Notes: generated from the letters alone by a model not told the origin. 64,000 nt of DNA from Natribaculum breve (GCF_023008585.1 NZ_CP095390.1:1116001-1180000), one strand, 5' to 3'; shown: positions 8,563-18,525, counted from the stretch's first letter. Numbers and translations are program-made.

Positions 8563-9645
8563 TCACTCGGTCTGGAGGAACAGCGACTCACAGAGGGCGT
8601 CGACGCCCTCGTTCTCGCGGAGGCGGCGCTGTCTGCTCGCGCCGCTCTCGCGGTCGTACACCCGCTTGATGCCGTCGATTCCGAGGCGTTCACACTCCCG
8701 GTCGACGAGTTCGCCGAGGTCGACTGTCCCCTCGAGGTCGCGGGCGATGAACGAGGCGTCGTGGCCGTGCCGGATAGCGCGCCACTTGTTCTCGTCGAGC
8801 AGTTCGCGACGATGCTGGTGGCCGGGCGTGCCATCTTCGTACTCCTCGGCGAGCGCCTCGACGAGCGCGTGGGAGTACTCGACAAAGGCCAGCACGACGT
8901 CCGGGTCGGCCTGCCCGTCCGGGGTTCGGATCTCGACGGTGCCGTGACCGGTGTGCGGGCGGACGTCGTACCAGAGTTCGCCGCGGTCGTTGATCGACTC
9001 CGTCTCGAGCATCCGTCGCTCGAACGTGTCGAACGCCTCGAAGTCCTCGAAGCACGTGGGCATGCCCGTGTTCGGCAGTGCCTCGAAGATTTTCGCCCGC
9101 GCGGACTCGAGACCGGTGTCGAAGCCGTTCCAGTACGGCGAGTTCGCCGACAGCGCGAGCATGACCGGGACGTACCAGCGCAGTTCGTTGGCGATCCAGA
9201 CCGCCTTGTCCGCGTCGTCGACGCCGACGTGTACGTGGACCCCCGCCGTGGTGTTGCGGTGCTGGGGATACTGGATGCGGTCGAGTTGCGACCGGTAGCG
9301 GGGTTTCTCCGCGTGCTCGAGTTCGCGCCACTTCGCCAGGGGGTGGAGGCCGGCGGCGGCGATCTCGAAGCCGTGTTCGCGGGCGTGTTCGACCAGCGCC
9401 TCCCGCACGGCGAGCAGGGCCTCGCGCGCGCCGCTTGGGTCCTCGATCAGTGGCGTCTGGGTCTCGATCACGAACTTGAACAGCTCGTGGTCGAGTCGGT
9501 CCTCGAGGAGCCCGGGCGGGTCGTGTTCGTAGACGAGTTCGTCGGTGCCACTCGTGGGCCGCCCGCGCTCGTCGACGACGAAACACTCCTCTTCGATGCC
9601 CAGCGTGCCCATTCGGGTGAACGATTCCGGCGACCCCCGTTCCAT
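8563..9645 (-). CDS. gshA: Glutamate--cysteine ligase, GCS2 family
   Basis: 360 residues from the ATG at 9645. It opens with the family signature [12 protein letters not shown], has the substrate region [12 protein letters not shown] in the middle, and ends with [17 protein letters not shown]. The enzyme makes gamma-glutamylcysteine, which is the main low-molecular-weight thiol of haloarchaea; glutathione itself is not made. The glutaredoxin at 16098 may use this thiol pool, which is inference. A 25-residue upstream extension in the same frame is basic and probably untranslated. Confidence 0.9.
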   Translation of the reverse strand: MERGSPESFTRMGTLGIEEECFVVDERGRPTSGTDELVYEHDPPGLLEDRLDHELFKFVIETQTPLIEDPSGAREALLAVREALVEHAREHGFEIAAAGLHPLAKWRELEHAEKPRYRSQLDRIQYPQHRNTTAGVHVHVGVDDADKAVWIANELRWYVPVMLALSANSPYWNGFDTGLESARAKIFEALPNTGMPTCFEDFEAFDTFERRMLETESINDRGELWYDVRPHTGHGTVEIRTPDGQADPDVVLAFVEYSHALVEALAEEYEDGTPGHQHRRELLDENKWRAIRHGHDASFIARDLEGTVDLGELVDRECERLGIDGIKRVYDRESGASRQRRLRENEGVDALCESLFLQTE

Positions 9646-9785
9646 CGTCTCCCCGTTTCGTCTCCGGCGATAAATACGGTTTGGAGTCTCCCGGACCGAT
9701 CGGATCGACGTCGACGACACCTCGTCGGAACCGAAATTTGGCGGCGACGAGAACGCTTAAGCGAGTGGACTCGGCACGTGAGAGT

Positions 9786-10250
9786 ATGGCAATCGAGACG
9801 ATCCTGCTCGCCGTCGGGCCGATGGACACGGTTCGTGCGGACGAACTCGCAGAGACGGCCCTCGAACTCGCCGAGCCGCTCGACGCGACGGTCGTGATCG
9901 GACACGCGTTCACCACAGAGGAGTACGAGGAGTTCCGCGAGCGCCTCGGGTTCGACGAGCGCGTCGAGGACGTCGACCCCGACGAGGTCGCCGAAAAGCG
10001 CCCGCCGGTCGGGGAGTTGCAGTCGACCTTCGAAGACGCTGGCGTCGACACCGAGATTCGGGGCATCCGTTCCGAGGTCGACGAGGGGGTCGTCGACCTC
10101 GCGAAAGACGTCGACGCGGATCGGATGATCATCGCCGGCCAGCGCGGGTCGCCGGCACAGCGGGCCGTCCTCAGTTCGGTCTCCAAGGAGATCATCCTCT
10201 CTGCGCCCTGTTCTGTCACCTACTTCCGCGACCTGGACGTCATGGAGTAA
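9786..10250 (+). CDS. Universal stress protein (UspA family)
   Basis: 154 residues from the ATG at 9786 (MAIETILLAVGPMDTVRADEL). The Usp fold is clear, ending in DADRMIIAGQRGSPAQRAVLSSVSKEIILSAPCSVTYF. In ATP-binding members the loop reads G-x2-G-x9-G-S/T; here the last Gly is Ser, so nucleotide binding is uncertain. It is transcribed away from gshA from a shared 140-bp spacer. Confidence 0.88.
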   Translation: MAIETILLAVGPMDTVRADELAETALELAEPLDATVVIGHAFTTEEYEEFRERLGFDERVEDVDPDEVAEKRPPVGELQSTFEDAGVDTEIRGIRSEVDEGVVDLAKDVDADRMIIAGQRGSPAQRAVLSSVSKEIILSAPCSVTYFRDLDVME

Positions 10251-10326
10251 CCGCCCGGTCGTCGGTCGATCTGCTTCGTCGCGCTCGAACTCGAGCGGTC
10301 ACTGCTCGCCGGTCACCGGTCACCGC

Positions 10327-10968
10327 TCACCGCGGCCGCGCGACGATCCCGAGGTGGTCGACGTGGTACTCGTCGAGTCGTCGCGTCTCGAGGACCTCGT
10401 AGCCGTCCTCGAGTTCCGCACGGACGTCGGCGAAGACGTCCCCGGGATCGCGGGTCACGTCCTCGCTTCTGGCCTTGACGGCGAGCAGCAGGCGGCCGTC
10501 GTCGGCGAGGAACTGCCTGTTCTCGAGTGCGACGCGTGCCTGTCCGCGAGTCGCGACGTCCTGGACGATCGCGTCGATGCCGGACTCGACGACGTGGGCG
10601 TACGTCGCTGGCTTGCGGGCGTCTTTCAACAGCGGGAACAGCCGCGGCCGCGGTTCGGCGACCGAGAGCAGGTCCCGCGCGGGACGGGCCGCGAACTCGA
10701 CGGCGTAGGTCGGTCCCGCGAAGTCCGCGACGTGGCTCACCGTCGTCCCGCTGGCTGCACCGAGGTAGAGGACCGTCTCGCCGCCCTCGAGGCCGACGTC
10801 CATCTCGAGGTCGAGCATCGCGCCGAGTTTCGAGCGGGTCGGATCCCACGCGCGCCATTCCCCGTCGGTCGGTTCGCCGTAGACCGGCTCTCCCCGGGTC
10901 GCGAGTCGTTCTTGGCCGCCGATCTCGCGGCGCTCGACGCCCGCCGGGAGATCACTCACCGTCCTCAC
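10327..10968 (-). CDS. flpA: Fibrillarin-like rRNA/tRNA 2'-O-methyltransferase
   Basis: 213 residues. The SAM-binding motif VLYLGAASGTTVSHVAD and the following AVEFAARPARDLL are typical of archaeal fibrillarin, as is WDPTRSKLGAML near the N-terminus. It is the catalytic subunit of box C/D ribonucleoproteins, working with Nop5 and L7Ae. The gene overlaps the end of nop5 by 17 nt, a conserved archaeal pair. The tRNA-Trp intron at 19073-19172 is a plausible guide RNA for this enzyme. Confidence 0.95.
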   Translation of the reverse strand: MRTVSDLPAGVERREIGGQERLATRGEPVYGEPTDGEWRAWDPTRSKLGAMLDLEMDVGLEGGETVLYLGAASGTTVSHVADFAGPTYAVEFAARPARDLLSVAEPRPRLFPLLKDARKPATYAHVVESGIDAIVQDVATRGQARVALENRQFLADDGRLLLAVKARSEDVTRDPGDVFADVRAELEDGYEVLETRRLDEYHVDHLGIVARPR

Positions 10969-11812
10969 CCCCGTCGTCGCTCGCCCGCGCCTGGATCGTC
11001 TCGATCCGGTCGGCGAGTTCGGCCTCGAGTTCGGGCCGGTAGTCGCCCGAGTAGTGGTCGATCCGGGCAGCGATCGCGAGTTTGCCGGCGAGCGCGCGCG
11101 CGGCAGAACCCCTGTCTTCGGGGCGGGTCCCGCGTACCGCCTCGTGCGTGTAGATGATCCCGTGCTTGGGCGAGGGTGCCTGGCCCCTGAGGTGGGCGAA
11201 CAGCGCGTCTTCGGCCCCGAGCACCTGGATCGTACCGCTTGGCTGTTTCGCCAGTTTCTCGAGACCGCCGGAGAGAGAGATCAACCGCGCCGCGAGCGTC
11301 GGTCCCGCGAGCGCGGCGAGGTTGGGGGCGATCGACGGCGTCTCTCGCTCGACGAACGCCTCGAGGTCCTCTGCCTCGTCGGCCAGCGCGGCGACGCGAG
11401 CGGCCAGCGAGACGACCCGTTCCTCGCCCGGATCTGGCGTCCGCCCGGCGAGGTCGCGGGCGTACTCGACGCCGGTTTCCGCGTCCTCGTCGATCGTCCC
11501 CGCCCACTCGGCGAGGCGCTCGGCCAGTTCGTTGGCGGTGCGCCGACAGTCGTCCATCGCCCGCACCGCGTGGACGAGCTGGCGGTCGTCGGCCCGCTCG
11601 CGTTCGGTCACGACCGCGCTCGTCGCCGCCGTCGTCACCTCGTGGAGAGCGTCGTAGTACTCCGCCTCGTCGTCGACGAAGCCTGCCTCGATCGCGAGAC
11701 GGGGCCAGTCTCGGGGCTCGCTCGCGTCGCCGTCGCGGACGGCGGCGACGAGTTCGGCCTCGTCGTCGCGGTCGGCGGCCGCGAACCATCCCTTGGCCTC
11801 GGTGTCGGTCAT
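10952..11812 (-). CDS. Nop5/Nop56 box C/D RNP core protein
   Basis: 286 residues. The N-terminal half is acidic and helical, including the coiled-coil region. The Nop domain is visible in the C-terminal half: TPSIAPNLAALAGPTLAARLISLSGG, GTIQVLGAEDALFAHLRG and PKHGIIYTHEAVRG. It lacks the long lysine-rich tail of eukaryotic Nop56. It bridges guide RNA, L7Ae and fibrillarin, encoded directly downstream with overlap, so translation is probably coupled. Confidence 0.93.
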   Translation of the reverse strand: MTDTEAKGWFAAADRDDEAELVAAVRDGDASEPRDWPRLAIEAGFVDDEAEYYDALHEVTTAATSAVVTERERADDRQLVHAVRAMDDCRRTANELAERLAEWAGTIDEDAETGVEYARDLAGRTPDPGEERVVSLAARVAALADEAEDLEAFVERETPSIAPNLAALAGPTLAARLISLSGGLEKLAKQPSGTIQVLGAEDALFAHLRGQAPSPKHGIIYTHEAVRGTRPEDRGSAARALAGKLAIAARIDHYSGDYRPELEAELADRIETIQARASDDGGEDGE

Positions 11813-11912
11813 ACCCGCCCGTTCCCGCCCGGCGCGATTAAAGCCCGCGTTCTACGGGGGTGACTCGAGCGTGCGAGCGAAGCGACTCGAGACGGCGTCT
11901 GTCGACGACCCC

Positions 11913-13034
11913 CTAGACGCCGAACGTCGCCCGGAGCATGTCGCGCGTCCCGGGGCCGAGGCCGACGGCCACGACGGTGATGAGCAAGAGGACGGCGTAC
12001 CGTGGACTCTCCTCGAAGACGGTCTCGTCGAAGATCCAGATGACGAACACCGCCGCGGCGACTTTCACGAGCAAGAAGGGCCACGCCGCGCCGGTCACGT
12101 CGACGATCGACTCGGGGAGTACCGATCCGGTGACGTCGACGATCGCCGCGTTGATCGGGTGTTTCGGCGTGAGGTTGTACGGGAGTCCGAGGCTCGTCGC
12201 CCAGTCGAGTCCGACGACGTTCGCGACGCCGTCGACGCTGTGAGCCCAGATGACGACGAGCCCCATGTACCGCGTCCCGCGATTCAGTTCGGGTGCGAAC
12301 TCCTCTATCGCGACCCACGTGGTCGCCGTCACCACCGTCGCACCGACGAGGACGACGACCGCGACCACCGGGTAGAACGTCGCGTACGGTTCGGTCGCGG
12401 TGACGTAACCCAGGTAGCCGACCGTAAGCAAGAGGAGGGTGGTCCCGATCGCGGCCAGCGGGTACTCGTAGCCGCTGACGTAGTCGTTTCTGTCGAGCCA
12501 GACCGAGAGGACGACCGCGCCGAGCGCGACGAAGAAGACGGTGAAGTAGATCAGGGGGCTGATGATAAAGCCCGACCACGGGAGGTCGATCGCCATCTGG
12601 CCAGTCTCGCGAAACGCCGCCGCGTTCGCGTCCTCGACGACGCGCAGTGCGCCGCCGAACAGCATGAACGGGAACAGCGCGTAAAAGCCCGCCCGGTAGC
12701 GTTCGATGCCGATCCGACGAACGAGGAAGATGACGCCGACCAGCAACAGGACGAGCGTCGGGATGTAGCCGGCGTACGAGACGAAGGTGTACCCCGGTGA
12801 GGCCGTCGGACCGGTCGTCCCCGGCGCACACTCGACCGGCGACCCGCCGTTCCACGCGACACAGCCCCAGCTGTGGGCGTCGGCGACGACCGGCCCCCAG
12901 AAGTACTGCCAGATGATCTCGACGTACACCCGTTGCGGAAACAGAAGCGCACCCAGGACGACGACTGCTGCGAGCGCTCCGACGACCGCGGCCCAGAGCC
13001 GTTCGGCACCGACCCGGTCGATGTACTCTTCCAT
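11913..13034 (-). CDS. DUF63 family membrane protein
   Basis: 373 residues from the ATG at 13034. It has eight or more hydrophobic helices and the conserved patches [13 protein letters not shown] and [17 protein letters not shown] seen in this archaeal family. Function is unknown. Its start lies 55 bp from the end of the inositol-phosphatase gene on the same strand. Nothing in the sequence points to a transported substrate. Confidence 0.75.
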   Translation of the reverse strand: MEEYIDRVGAERLWAAVVGALAAVVVLGALLFPQRVYVEIIWQYFWGPVVADAHSWGCVAWNGGSPVECAPGTTGPTASPGYTFVSYAGYIPTLVLLLVGVIFLVRRIGIERYRAGFYALFPFMLFGGALRVVEDANAAAFRETGQMAIDLPWSGFIISPLIYFTVFFVALGAVVLSVWLDRNDYVSGYEYPLAAIGTTLLLLTVGYLGYVTATEPYATFYPVVAVVVLVGATVVTATTWVAIEEFAPELNRGTRYMGLVVIWAHSVDGVANVVGLDWATSLGLPYNLTPKHPINAAIVDVTGSVLPESIVDVTGAAWPFLLVKVAAAVFVIWIFDETVFEESPRYAVLLLITVVAVGLGPGTRDMLRATFGV

Positions 13035-13089
13035 AACCGTTATCCTGCAAGGCGACCGCTTACCGTTTCCGGTTTCTCGAGAGAAGGCA

Positions 13090-13908
13090 CTACAGGTCGC
13101 GTGCGCTACCGTCGATCTCGCGAGCCGCCGCGAGGACCTCGTCGTGGACCTCGCCGTTCGAGGCGACCAGCCCGCGGCTGTCGTGACGCCAGCGCTCGCC
13201 CTCGAGGTCGGTGACGGTGCCGCCGGCCTCGCGAATCGCGTGGACGCCGGCGACGGTGTCCCAGGGGTGGGGCTCGACGTTCGTGACGACGCCGTCGAGC
13301 GAGCCGGCGGCGACCATCGCCAGCGAGGCCTGCGCACAGCCCAGCCGGCGCATGTCGCCGAACCGCTCGACGATGGCGCGGTTCGCCGCGGCGAACTGCT
13401 CGCGGTGGTCGAAGTCCCACCAGATGGTCGGACAGACGACGCAGGTCTCGGGGTCGGTACGATCGCTGACCGAGAGCGGCGCGTCGTTCAGGAAGACGCC
13501 GGCCGGGCCGGATCGGTAGGTGTCGCCGAGCGCCGGCAAGACGATGGCCGCCCCGACGGGTTCGCCGTCGACGACGGCGGCGACGGCGGTCCCGAAGAGG
13601 TGGATCCCGCGAACGTAGTTGTTCGTGCCGTCGATCGGATCGACGATCCAGGCCGGCCCCTCCCGCGGGACCGTCTTTCGCTCGTCGTCTTCCTCGCCGA
13701 CGATCGGCTCGTCGGGAAACTCCTCGAGGATGGCGTCGATCACGGCCCGCTGGGCGTTTCGGTCCGCCTGCGTGACGACGTCCGTCTTCTCTCCCTTGCG
13801 CTCGACCGCGAGGTCCGTTCGAAACGCCTCGAGTGCGACCGTCGCACCGGCGTCGGCAGCACGAACCGCGAGGTCGGCCCGGCGGTCGTACCGATCGGCA
13901 GAACTCAT
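13090..13908 (-). CDS. Inositol monophosphatase/fructose-1,6-bisphosphatase family enzyme
   Basis: 272 residues from the ATG at 13908. All motifs of the Mg-dependent, Li-sensitive phosphatase superfamily are present: VGEED, then [15 protein letters not shown] (the DPIDGT metal site), and near the end [19 protein letters not shown]. Archaeal members hydrolyse inositol-1-phosphate and often fructose-1,6-bisphosphate; the sequence alone does not choose. A longer frame upstream reads through the tRNA-related duplication and is not coding. Confidence 0.88.
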   Translation of the reverse strand: MSSADRYDRRADLAVRAADAGATVALEAFRTDLAVERKGEKTDVVTQADRNAQRAVIDAILEEFPDEPIVGEEDDERKTVPREGPAWIVDPIDGTNNYVRGIHLFGTAVAAVVDGEPVGAAIVLPALGDTYRSGPAGVFLNDAPLSVSDRTDPETCVVCPTIWWDFDHREQFAAANRAIVERFGDMRRLGCAQASLAMVAAGSLDGVVTNVEPHPWDTVAGVHAIREAGGTVTDLEGERWRHDSRGLVASNGEVHDEVLAAAREIDGSARDL

Positions 13909-14044
13909 TGCTAGCCGTGGCTCGCCGGGCGAGCAAAGGCGCTGTGGTTCTGGACCGCCGCGAGACGGCCGCGAGGCTATCCGGACAGTACCTCGAGAAT
14001 CTTTGCGAGGGAAGATCGCTCCGTCGGATCTTCCGCATCTGGCG

Positions 14045-14093
14045 CGCCGCAGCAGTGTGGCGCACTGCGATGCGAGGGGAGGGAATCGAACCA
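14045..14093. repeat. Direct repeat copy of the tRNA-Leu 3' end and its downstream flank
   Basis: About 49 bp nearly identical to 14142-14190 at an offset of 97 bp. It contains the last 22 nt of tRNA-Leu (the T-arm 3' half plus acceptor strand) followed by the same flank, including CGCCGCAGCAGTGTGGCGCA on the plus strand. The body of a tRNA is missing, so this is a partial copy, not a gene. Confidence 0.85.
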
Positions 14094-14167
14094 CGGTCGC
14101 AGGGAACCTGCTCCCTGATTCGATTCCTCCGGCATCTCGCACGCCGCAGCAGTGTGGCGCACTGTGA

Positions 14168-14250
14168 TGCGAGGGGAGGGAATCGAACCCACGAACTCCT
14201 ACGAGAGCGGATCTTGAGTCCGCCGCCGTTGGCCGCTTGGCTACCCTCGC
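14168..14250 (-). tRNA. tRNA-Leu (anticodon CAA)
   Basis: 83 nt. The acceptor stem GCGAGGG pairs with CCCTCGC, followed by discriminator A. The D arm is GCCAAGC...GGC, the anticodon arm is GCGGA-CTCAAGA-TCCGC with anticodon CAA, then a long variable arm as expected for Leu, then GGGTTCGATTCCC in the T arm. No CCA is encoded. A TATA-like CCATTTAAC on the minus strand lies about 30 nt upstream (near 14280). Its 3' end is duplicated at 14045-14093. Confidence 0.95.
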
Positions 14251-14380
14251 ACGCGAGCGACTGTAGTCGGCAACGACGGTTAAATGGCCCGATTTTCCTC
14301 GTGCGCTCGAGACGCGACTCCCTCGTGCGTCGACACGGCGGCTGCGATGCCACTTGAGACGTCGGGCCCGGCCGTCTCGG

Positions 14381-14452
14381 TCTGCCGTGACGGTTCACCC
14401 ACACAACCGCAGGCGGGCCGCAGTTGCGCCGGAACCGACCGACAGCGGCCCG
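14381..14452. repeat. Interspersed palindromic element, copy F (divergent)
   Basis: Same architecture as copies A-C but diverged: outer arms CTGCCGTGACGGTT and AACCGACCGACAGCGG, inner arms ACAACCGC and GCAGTTGCGCCGG. It ends next to the stop of the small zinc-finger gene at 14455. Confidence 0.6.
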
Positions 14453-14454
14453 TA

Positions 14455-14604
14455 TCAAGCCGTCGGCAGGAGGACGGCCTTGCCGTCGTTTTCGTCTTCG
14501 TCGTCGAGACGACGCTTCCCGCAGTTCAGACACAGGCTGCCGCCGTCGACGTGCCCGTAGAGGCGCTCGCCACAGCGCTCACACCGGCCGATTGGATGTC
14601 GCAT
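14455..14604 (-). CDS. Small zinc-finger protein, 49 aa
   Basis: 49 residues with two CxxC knuckles, Cys8/Cys11 and Cys25/Cys28, spaced like a one-zinc ribbon, then an acidic stretch (LDDEDENDG). Haloarchaea encode many such microproteins of under 70 residues; several affect stress or biofilm traits, but this one has no known role. The start at 14604 is the ATG directly before the first knuckle; a much longer frame upstream is antisense to the DUF309 gene. Confidence 0.7.
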   Translation of the reverse strand: MRHPIGRCERCGERLYGHVDGGSLCLNCGKRRLDDEDENDGKAVLLPTA

Positions 14605-14751
14605 TCGTCTCTCACTGTCGCTAGTGACGAGCACCAACGGGTAAACGCTTCGCCCGGAGAATTCACGGCTGCTCGTCCGTCGCGCTCCTCGCGTGTCGCC
14701 GGCTATCGACGCGACCGACGGAATTACCCGCGCGACGCCCGTATTCGGGAT

Positions 14752-15243
14752 ATGGACGAACACACCCACGATCCGACCGTCGACCCACCCGACGGCGATC
14801 CGACGGGGTGGCTCGAGTCGGACGACCGCTGGGAACACGGCACGCTCCGCCGGGCGACGGTCCACGGCGTTCGTCTCTACAACTCGGGTGCGTTCCACGA
14901 ATCGCACGACTGCTTCGAAGACGAGTGGTACAACTACGGCCGCGGAACGACCGAGAGCGCGTTCCTCCACGGGATGGTCCAGGTCGCCGCCGGCGCGTAC
15001 AAACGCGTCGACTTCGAGAACGACGACGGGATGCGCTCGCTGTTTCGCACCGCGTTGCAGTACTTCCACGGCGTTCCCCGCGACTACTACGGCGTCGACC
15101 TCCTCGAGCTACGGACCACGCTCACGAACGCACTCGAGGATCCCGCCACCCTCGACGGCTGGCAGATCCCTCTCGACGGCAGGCGGCCGACCGCTCGAGC
15201 GGTCGACTACGAGTACGCCGAGTTGCTCGAGCACGGTCCGTAG
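14752..15243 (+). CDS. DUF309 family protein
   Basis: 163 residues from the ATG at 14752. The DUF309 core is plain: [22 protein letters not shown], then [16 protein letters not shown], a helical bundle with conserved His, Glu and Trp. No reaction is known for the family. It is followed at 70 bp by the deacylase gene on the same strand. Confidence 0.82.
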   Translation: MDEHTHDPTVDPPDGDPTGWLESDDRWEHGTLRRATVHGVRLYNSGAFHESHDCFEDEWYNYGRGTTESAFLHGMVQVAAGAYKRVDFENDDGMRSLFRTALQYFHGVPRDYYGVDLLELRTTLTNALEDPATLDGWQIPLDGRRPTARAVDYEYAELLEHGP

Positions 15244-15313
15244 GTCGCACGAACCCGCACGCGGGCGACGGGAGATCGAATCGCCTTTGTTCACGCCGCC
15301 GATAGAACGGACG

Positions 15314-16105
15314 ATGAGAGTGGCACAGCTGGGTACGGGGACGCCCGAGGTCGCGATCCTCGCCGGCGTCCACGGCGACGAACCCTGTGGCGTCCGGGCC
15401 GTGCAGCGACTGCTCGACGAACGGCCGTCGGTCACCCGTCCAGTCAAACTCGTCGTCGCGAACGAACGCGCCCTGCGTCGTCAGGAGCGGTACGTCGACG
15501 AGGACCTGAACCGTGCGTTTCCGGGCGATCCCGACGCCGAGACGCACGAGCGACGGCTCGCACACGAACTCGCGGCCGAACTCGAGGACTGTCTCACCTT
15601 CTCGATGCACTCGACGCAGAGTCACGCCGACCCGTTCGCCGTCGTCGAGACCGTCACGGACCTCGCTCGCGACCTCTGTTCGCAGTTGCCGGTCACGTCG
15701 CTCGTCGAGACCGACGACTTCGTCGAGGGACGGCCGTTCACCCGGATCGAGACGATCGAAGTCGAGTGCGGTCTCCAGGGAACGGAGACCGCCGCCGAGA
15801 ACGCGGATCGACTGGCTCGAGCGTTCCTGACCGCCGTCGACGCGCTGCCCGGCGACACCGTCAGCAGAGAACTCCCGGTCTACCGGCTCGTCGACCGCAT
15901 CGCGAAAGACCACGCCGACTCCTACGAGGTGTTCGTCGAGAACTTCCAGCGCGTCGATCCCGGCGATCCGTACGCGGCCGCCGACGGGAACACACGGATC
16001 GCAGAGGAACCGTTCTACCCCGTCCTCATGTCGCCGAACGGCTACCAGGACGTCTTCGGGTACGCCGCAGAGAAAGTCGACGTCATCTCGACGACCCATG
16101 GGTGA
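15314..16105 (+). CDS. Succinylglutamate desuccinylase/aspartoacylase family zinc hydrolase
   Basis: 263 residues. Zinc-carboxypeptidase-like motifs: AGVHGDEPCG (His and Glu ligands), LNRAFPGDPDAETHERRLA, a central FSMHSTQ supplying the third His ligand, and EVECGLQG near residue 155. The enzyme would cleave an N-acyl amino acid amide bond; the precise substrate is not readable. Its last 8 nt overlap the glutaredoxin start, so the two are cotranscribed. Confidence 0.85.
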   Translation: MRVAQLGTGTPEVAILAGVHGDEPCGVRAVQRLLDERPSVTRPVKLVVANERALRRQERYVDEDLNRAFPGDPDAETHERRLAHELAAELEDCLTFSMHSTQSHADPFAVVETVTDLARDLCSQLPVTSLVETDDFVEGRPFTRIETIEVECGLQGTETAAENADRLARAFLTAVDALPGDTVSRELPVYRLVDRIAKDHADSYEVFVENFQRVDPGDPYAAADGNTRIAEEPFYPVLMSPNGYQDVFGYAAEKVDVISTTHG

Positions 16106-16433
16106 GCAGACGCCCAGCGCCGACGATCTCCAGCCACTCGAGCTATACGTACTCCGTGGCTGTCCGTACTGCCGGCGGGTCGAGCGACGCCTCGAGTTGC
16201 TCGACCTCGAGTACGTCACCCACGACGTGCCGCGTCGTCACGCGAACCGAACGACGGTCGCCGAACTCAGCGGTCAGACGGAGGTGCCGGTCCTCGTCGA
16301 CCCGAACACCGGCCTCGACGGCCTGGCCGAGAGTTCGGACATCGTGGCGTACCTCGAGGAGACCTACGACTACCCCGACGGCGTCGATCCGAATCGGGGA
16401 CTGCTGGCGCGTCTCCGGTCGTTCTTCGGATAG
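16098..16433 (+). CDS. Glutaredoxin-like protein
   Basis: 111 residues. The thioredoxin-fold active site is CPYC (VLRGCPYCRRVERRL), with the cis-Pro loop TEVPVLVDP and the GSH-binding-like SSDIVAYLEETY. In haloarchaea the thiol partner is probably gamma-glutamylcysteine. The ATG overlaps the stop region of the preceding deacylase gene by 8 nt, indicating translational coupling. Confidence 0.88.
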   Translation: MGEQTPSADDLQPLELYVLRGCPYCRRVERRLELLDLEYVTHDVPRRHANRTTVAELSGQTEVPVLVDPNTGLDGLAESSDIVAYLEETYDYPDGVDPNRGLLARLRSFFG

Positions 16434-16448
16434 TGCGGGCGTCGGCGT

Positions 16449-17627
16449 TCAATCGTCGGCGACGACGCTGTCTTCGGTCGCCGCACACCGGTTCGGACCG
16501 AGTTCGAGTTCCTCGGCCTCCTCGTCGCTCTCGAGTTCGCGTTTGCCCTCGTTGGTCGCGATGACCTCCTCGTAGTTCGGCGGCTTCTCGGGGATGTTCT
16601 CGAACGCCGCCTCGACGTACTCGTCTCTGTCCATCTGGAGCATCTCGTTGTGTCGTCGGATGCGCCCGATCGTCGCCGTCATCGGCGTGCCGGGCGTGAC
16701 GCCGACGTACCGGCCGTCGTCGGTGACGTTGAAGTGCCCCGGCAGCACGTTCACCGTCTCCGGCAGCGTCACGAGCGTCTGGAGGGTGTCGTAGAGGACC
16801 GCCGACGCGTCTTCTGCGTCTTCGCCCTCGAACTGGAGTTCGGTCCGTCCGACGGATTCGACGAACAGGGTGTCGCCGGTCATGACCGCCTCGTCCTCGA
16901 CCAGCCAGCTCGTCGACCCCGTGGTGTGGCCAGGCGTGTGGATTCCCTTGATCGTGATCTCGCCGACCTCGACGGTGCCGTTGGGTTCGACGGGGTCGTA
17001 CTCGAACTGCGGGTCGCGCGTCTCGATCTCGCTGCCCAGGTAGTAGGGCACCTCGAGTTCGTCGCGCAGTTTGCGCCCGCCCATCATGAGGTGGTCGGCG
17101 TGGATGTGGGTCTCCAGGATCGCCGTGATCGAAAAGCCGTGATCGCGAGCGGCGTCGACGAACTCCTGACGGTGCCGGGTGACGTCGATCGCCGCGGCCT
17201 CGCCGGTCCGCTTACAGCCGATGATGTATCCCAGACAGCCCTTGCTACGGCGCTGGACCTGCAGGATCTCGACGTCGTCGTCTCGCGTGGCGATCGGGAC
17301 GACGTCGTAGACCTGCCCCCAGCCTTCCATGCCGTCGGCGACCGACGTGACGTTCTCGTAGCCTTGCCCCTCGAGCCACTCGGCGAACGCCTTCGATGCC
17401 TTGCCGCGGGCACAGACCGAGACGATCTCGTCGTCCTCGTCTACGTCCTCGCGATACTGGTCGAAGTCGCCGATCAGTTCGTCGTCGCTGGCGGAGTACT
17501 CGACGTTCTTCGCGCCGCCGATGTGCCAGTTCTCGTAGTCCTCGGCGTTGCGGTTGTCGAAGAGGACGAAGTCATCGTCCGCGTCGATCTTGTCTCGAAG
17601 CTCCTCGGCTGTGATTGATTGTACCAT
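16449..17627 (-). CDS. Rhodanese-metallo-beta-lactamase fusion (persulfide dioxygenase-like)
   Basis: 392 residues. The first 110 residues are a rhodanese domain with its Cys in SVCARGKASKAF. The MBL domain follows, with THIHADH as the metal signature, GIHTPGHTTGS and GDTLFVESVGR. In ETHE1-type enzymes with a rhodanese the order is usually MBL first; here it is reversed. The likely role is sulfur transfer or persulfide oxidation. It is convergent with the glutaredoxin gene (16 bp apart), which is compatible with thiol-sulfur metabolism but not proof. Confidence 0.85.
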   Translation of the reverse strand: MVQSITAEELRDKIDADDDFVLFDNRNAEDYENWHIGGAKNVEYSASDDELIGDFDQYREDVDEDDEIVSVCARGKASKAFAEWLEGQGYENVTSVADGMEGWGQVYDVVPIATRDDDVEILQVQRRSKGCLGYIIGCKRTGEAAAIDVTRHRQEFVDAARDHGFSITAILETHIHADHLMMGGRKLRDELEVPYYLGSEIETRDPQFEYDPVEPNGTVEVGEITIKGIHTPGHTTGSTSWLVEDEAVMTGDTLFVESVGRTELQFEGEDAEDASAVLYDTLQTLVTLPETVNVLPGHFNVTDDGRYVGVTPGTPMTATIGRIRRHNEMLQMDRDEYVEAAFENIPEKPPNYEEVIATNEGKRELESDEEAEELELGPNRCAATEDSVVADD

Positions 17628-17859
17628 GGTCTACGATAACTTACGTTTCACTTCGTATTACGCCTTCCCCAGCACTTTGTTGTTGCCGATTTTGCACCCA
17701 TTAGCGAAAAACGAACGAATAGTGCAGGTACTTGGTAACGCCCGACACGACACTGGCAGTCACTGCGCGGTCGGCAGATCGCAACTGAGGTGCCGAGACA
17801 CCCGTCTTTGCCGGCGAGTGAGTCGCTCAGCGCCGAGTACTCCTGGTGGGTCTCGGTTA

Positions 17860-18525
17860 CTAAGCCTGGGTTACGGATCCCTCTTCGTTGGGCTGGACGA
17901 CGACGAATCCGTCCGAGCCGGTGAACTCCATCTGAATCGACTCGCCGGAGGTCTGTCCGATCTCGAACATCTTGTTCACCTCGAACGACGGCGAGAGGTT
18001 GGCGCTCCATGCGACCGTCGCGTCGGGATCTGTGTAGACTGGCGGCGTGATCACGAGCGGATCGCCGTGCGTCGAAATCGCGATTTCGCCGGGACCAGAG
18101 AGGAAGACGTTCGTCAGGCCCCCAGCAGCCATCCCCGAAATGCTGCTGACGGTGTTGATCTCGTACTCGACGCTCGACTCGAACGCAAGGACGTCGTTTC
18201 CGTTGACAGATATCGCCTCGCCCTCGTCGAGATCGAGCACCTGGACTTTCTTGCTTTGCTCGGCGATGTACAGATGGCCGCTTCCTTCGGCTTCCATCAC
18301 GGGCGTTCCCTCGCCACTCACCGCCTCCTTGACGAATCCGGTGAGACCACCTTCGGCCGACGATTTTCCAGTGAAGGTAATGTCGCCGGTGTACGCGACC
18401 ATCGACCCAGCTTTGACCATCACCGTCCCATCGAGCGGGATGTCCAGAAGACGATTGTTCTCCTTCTGAAACCCATCGCCACCGTCGGCGGGCGCATTGG
18501 AACGCGTGAACTCCTGTAAATCCAT
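17860..18525 (-). CDS. AIM24 family protein
   Basis: 221 residues of beta-rich sequence with the AIM24/TIGR00266-like patterns VMVKAGSMVAYTGDITFTGK, FLSGPGEIAISTHGDPLVI and PNEEGSVTQA. Prokaryotic members are soluble beta-sandwich proteins of unknown role. A TATA-like CATATAC lies about 20 nt upstream on the minus strand. No operon partner is visible. Confidence 0.8.
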   Translation of the reverse strand: MDLQEFTRSNAPADGGDGFQKENNRLLDIPLDGTVMVKAGSMVAYTGDITFTGKSSAEGGLTGFVKEAVSGEGTPVMEAEGSGHLYIAEQSKKVQVLDLDEGEAISVNGNDVLAFESSVEYEINTVSSISGMAAGGLTNVFLSGPGEIAISTHGDPLVITPPVYTDPDATVAWSANLSPSFEVNKMFEIGQTSGESIQMEFTGSDGFVVVQPNEEGSVTQA

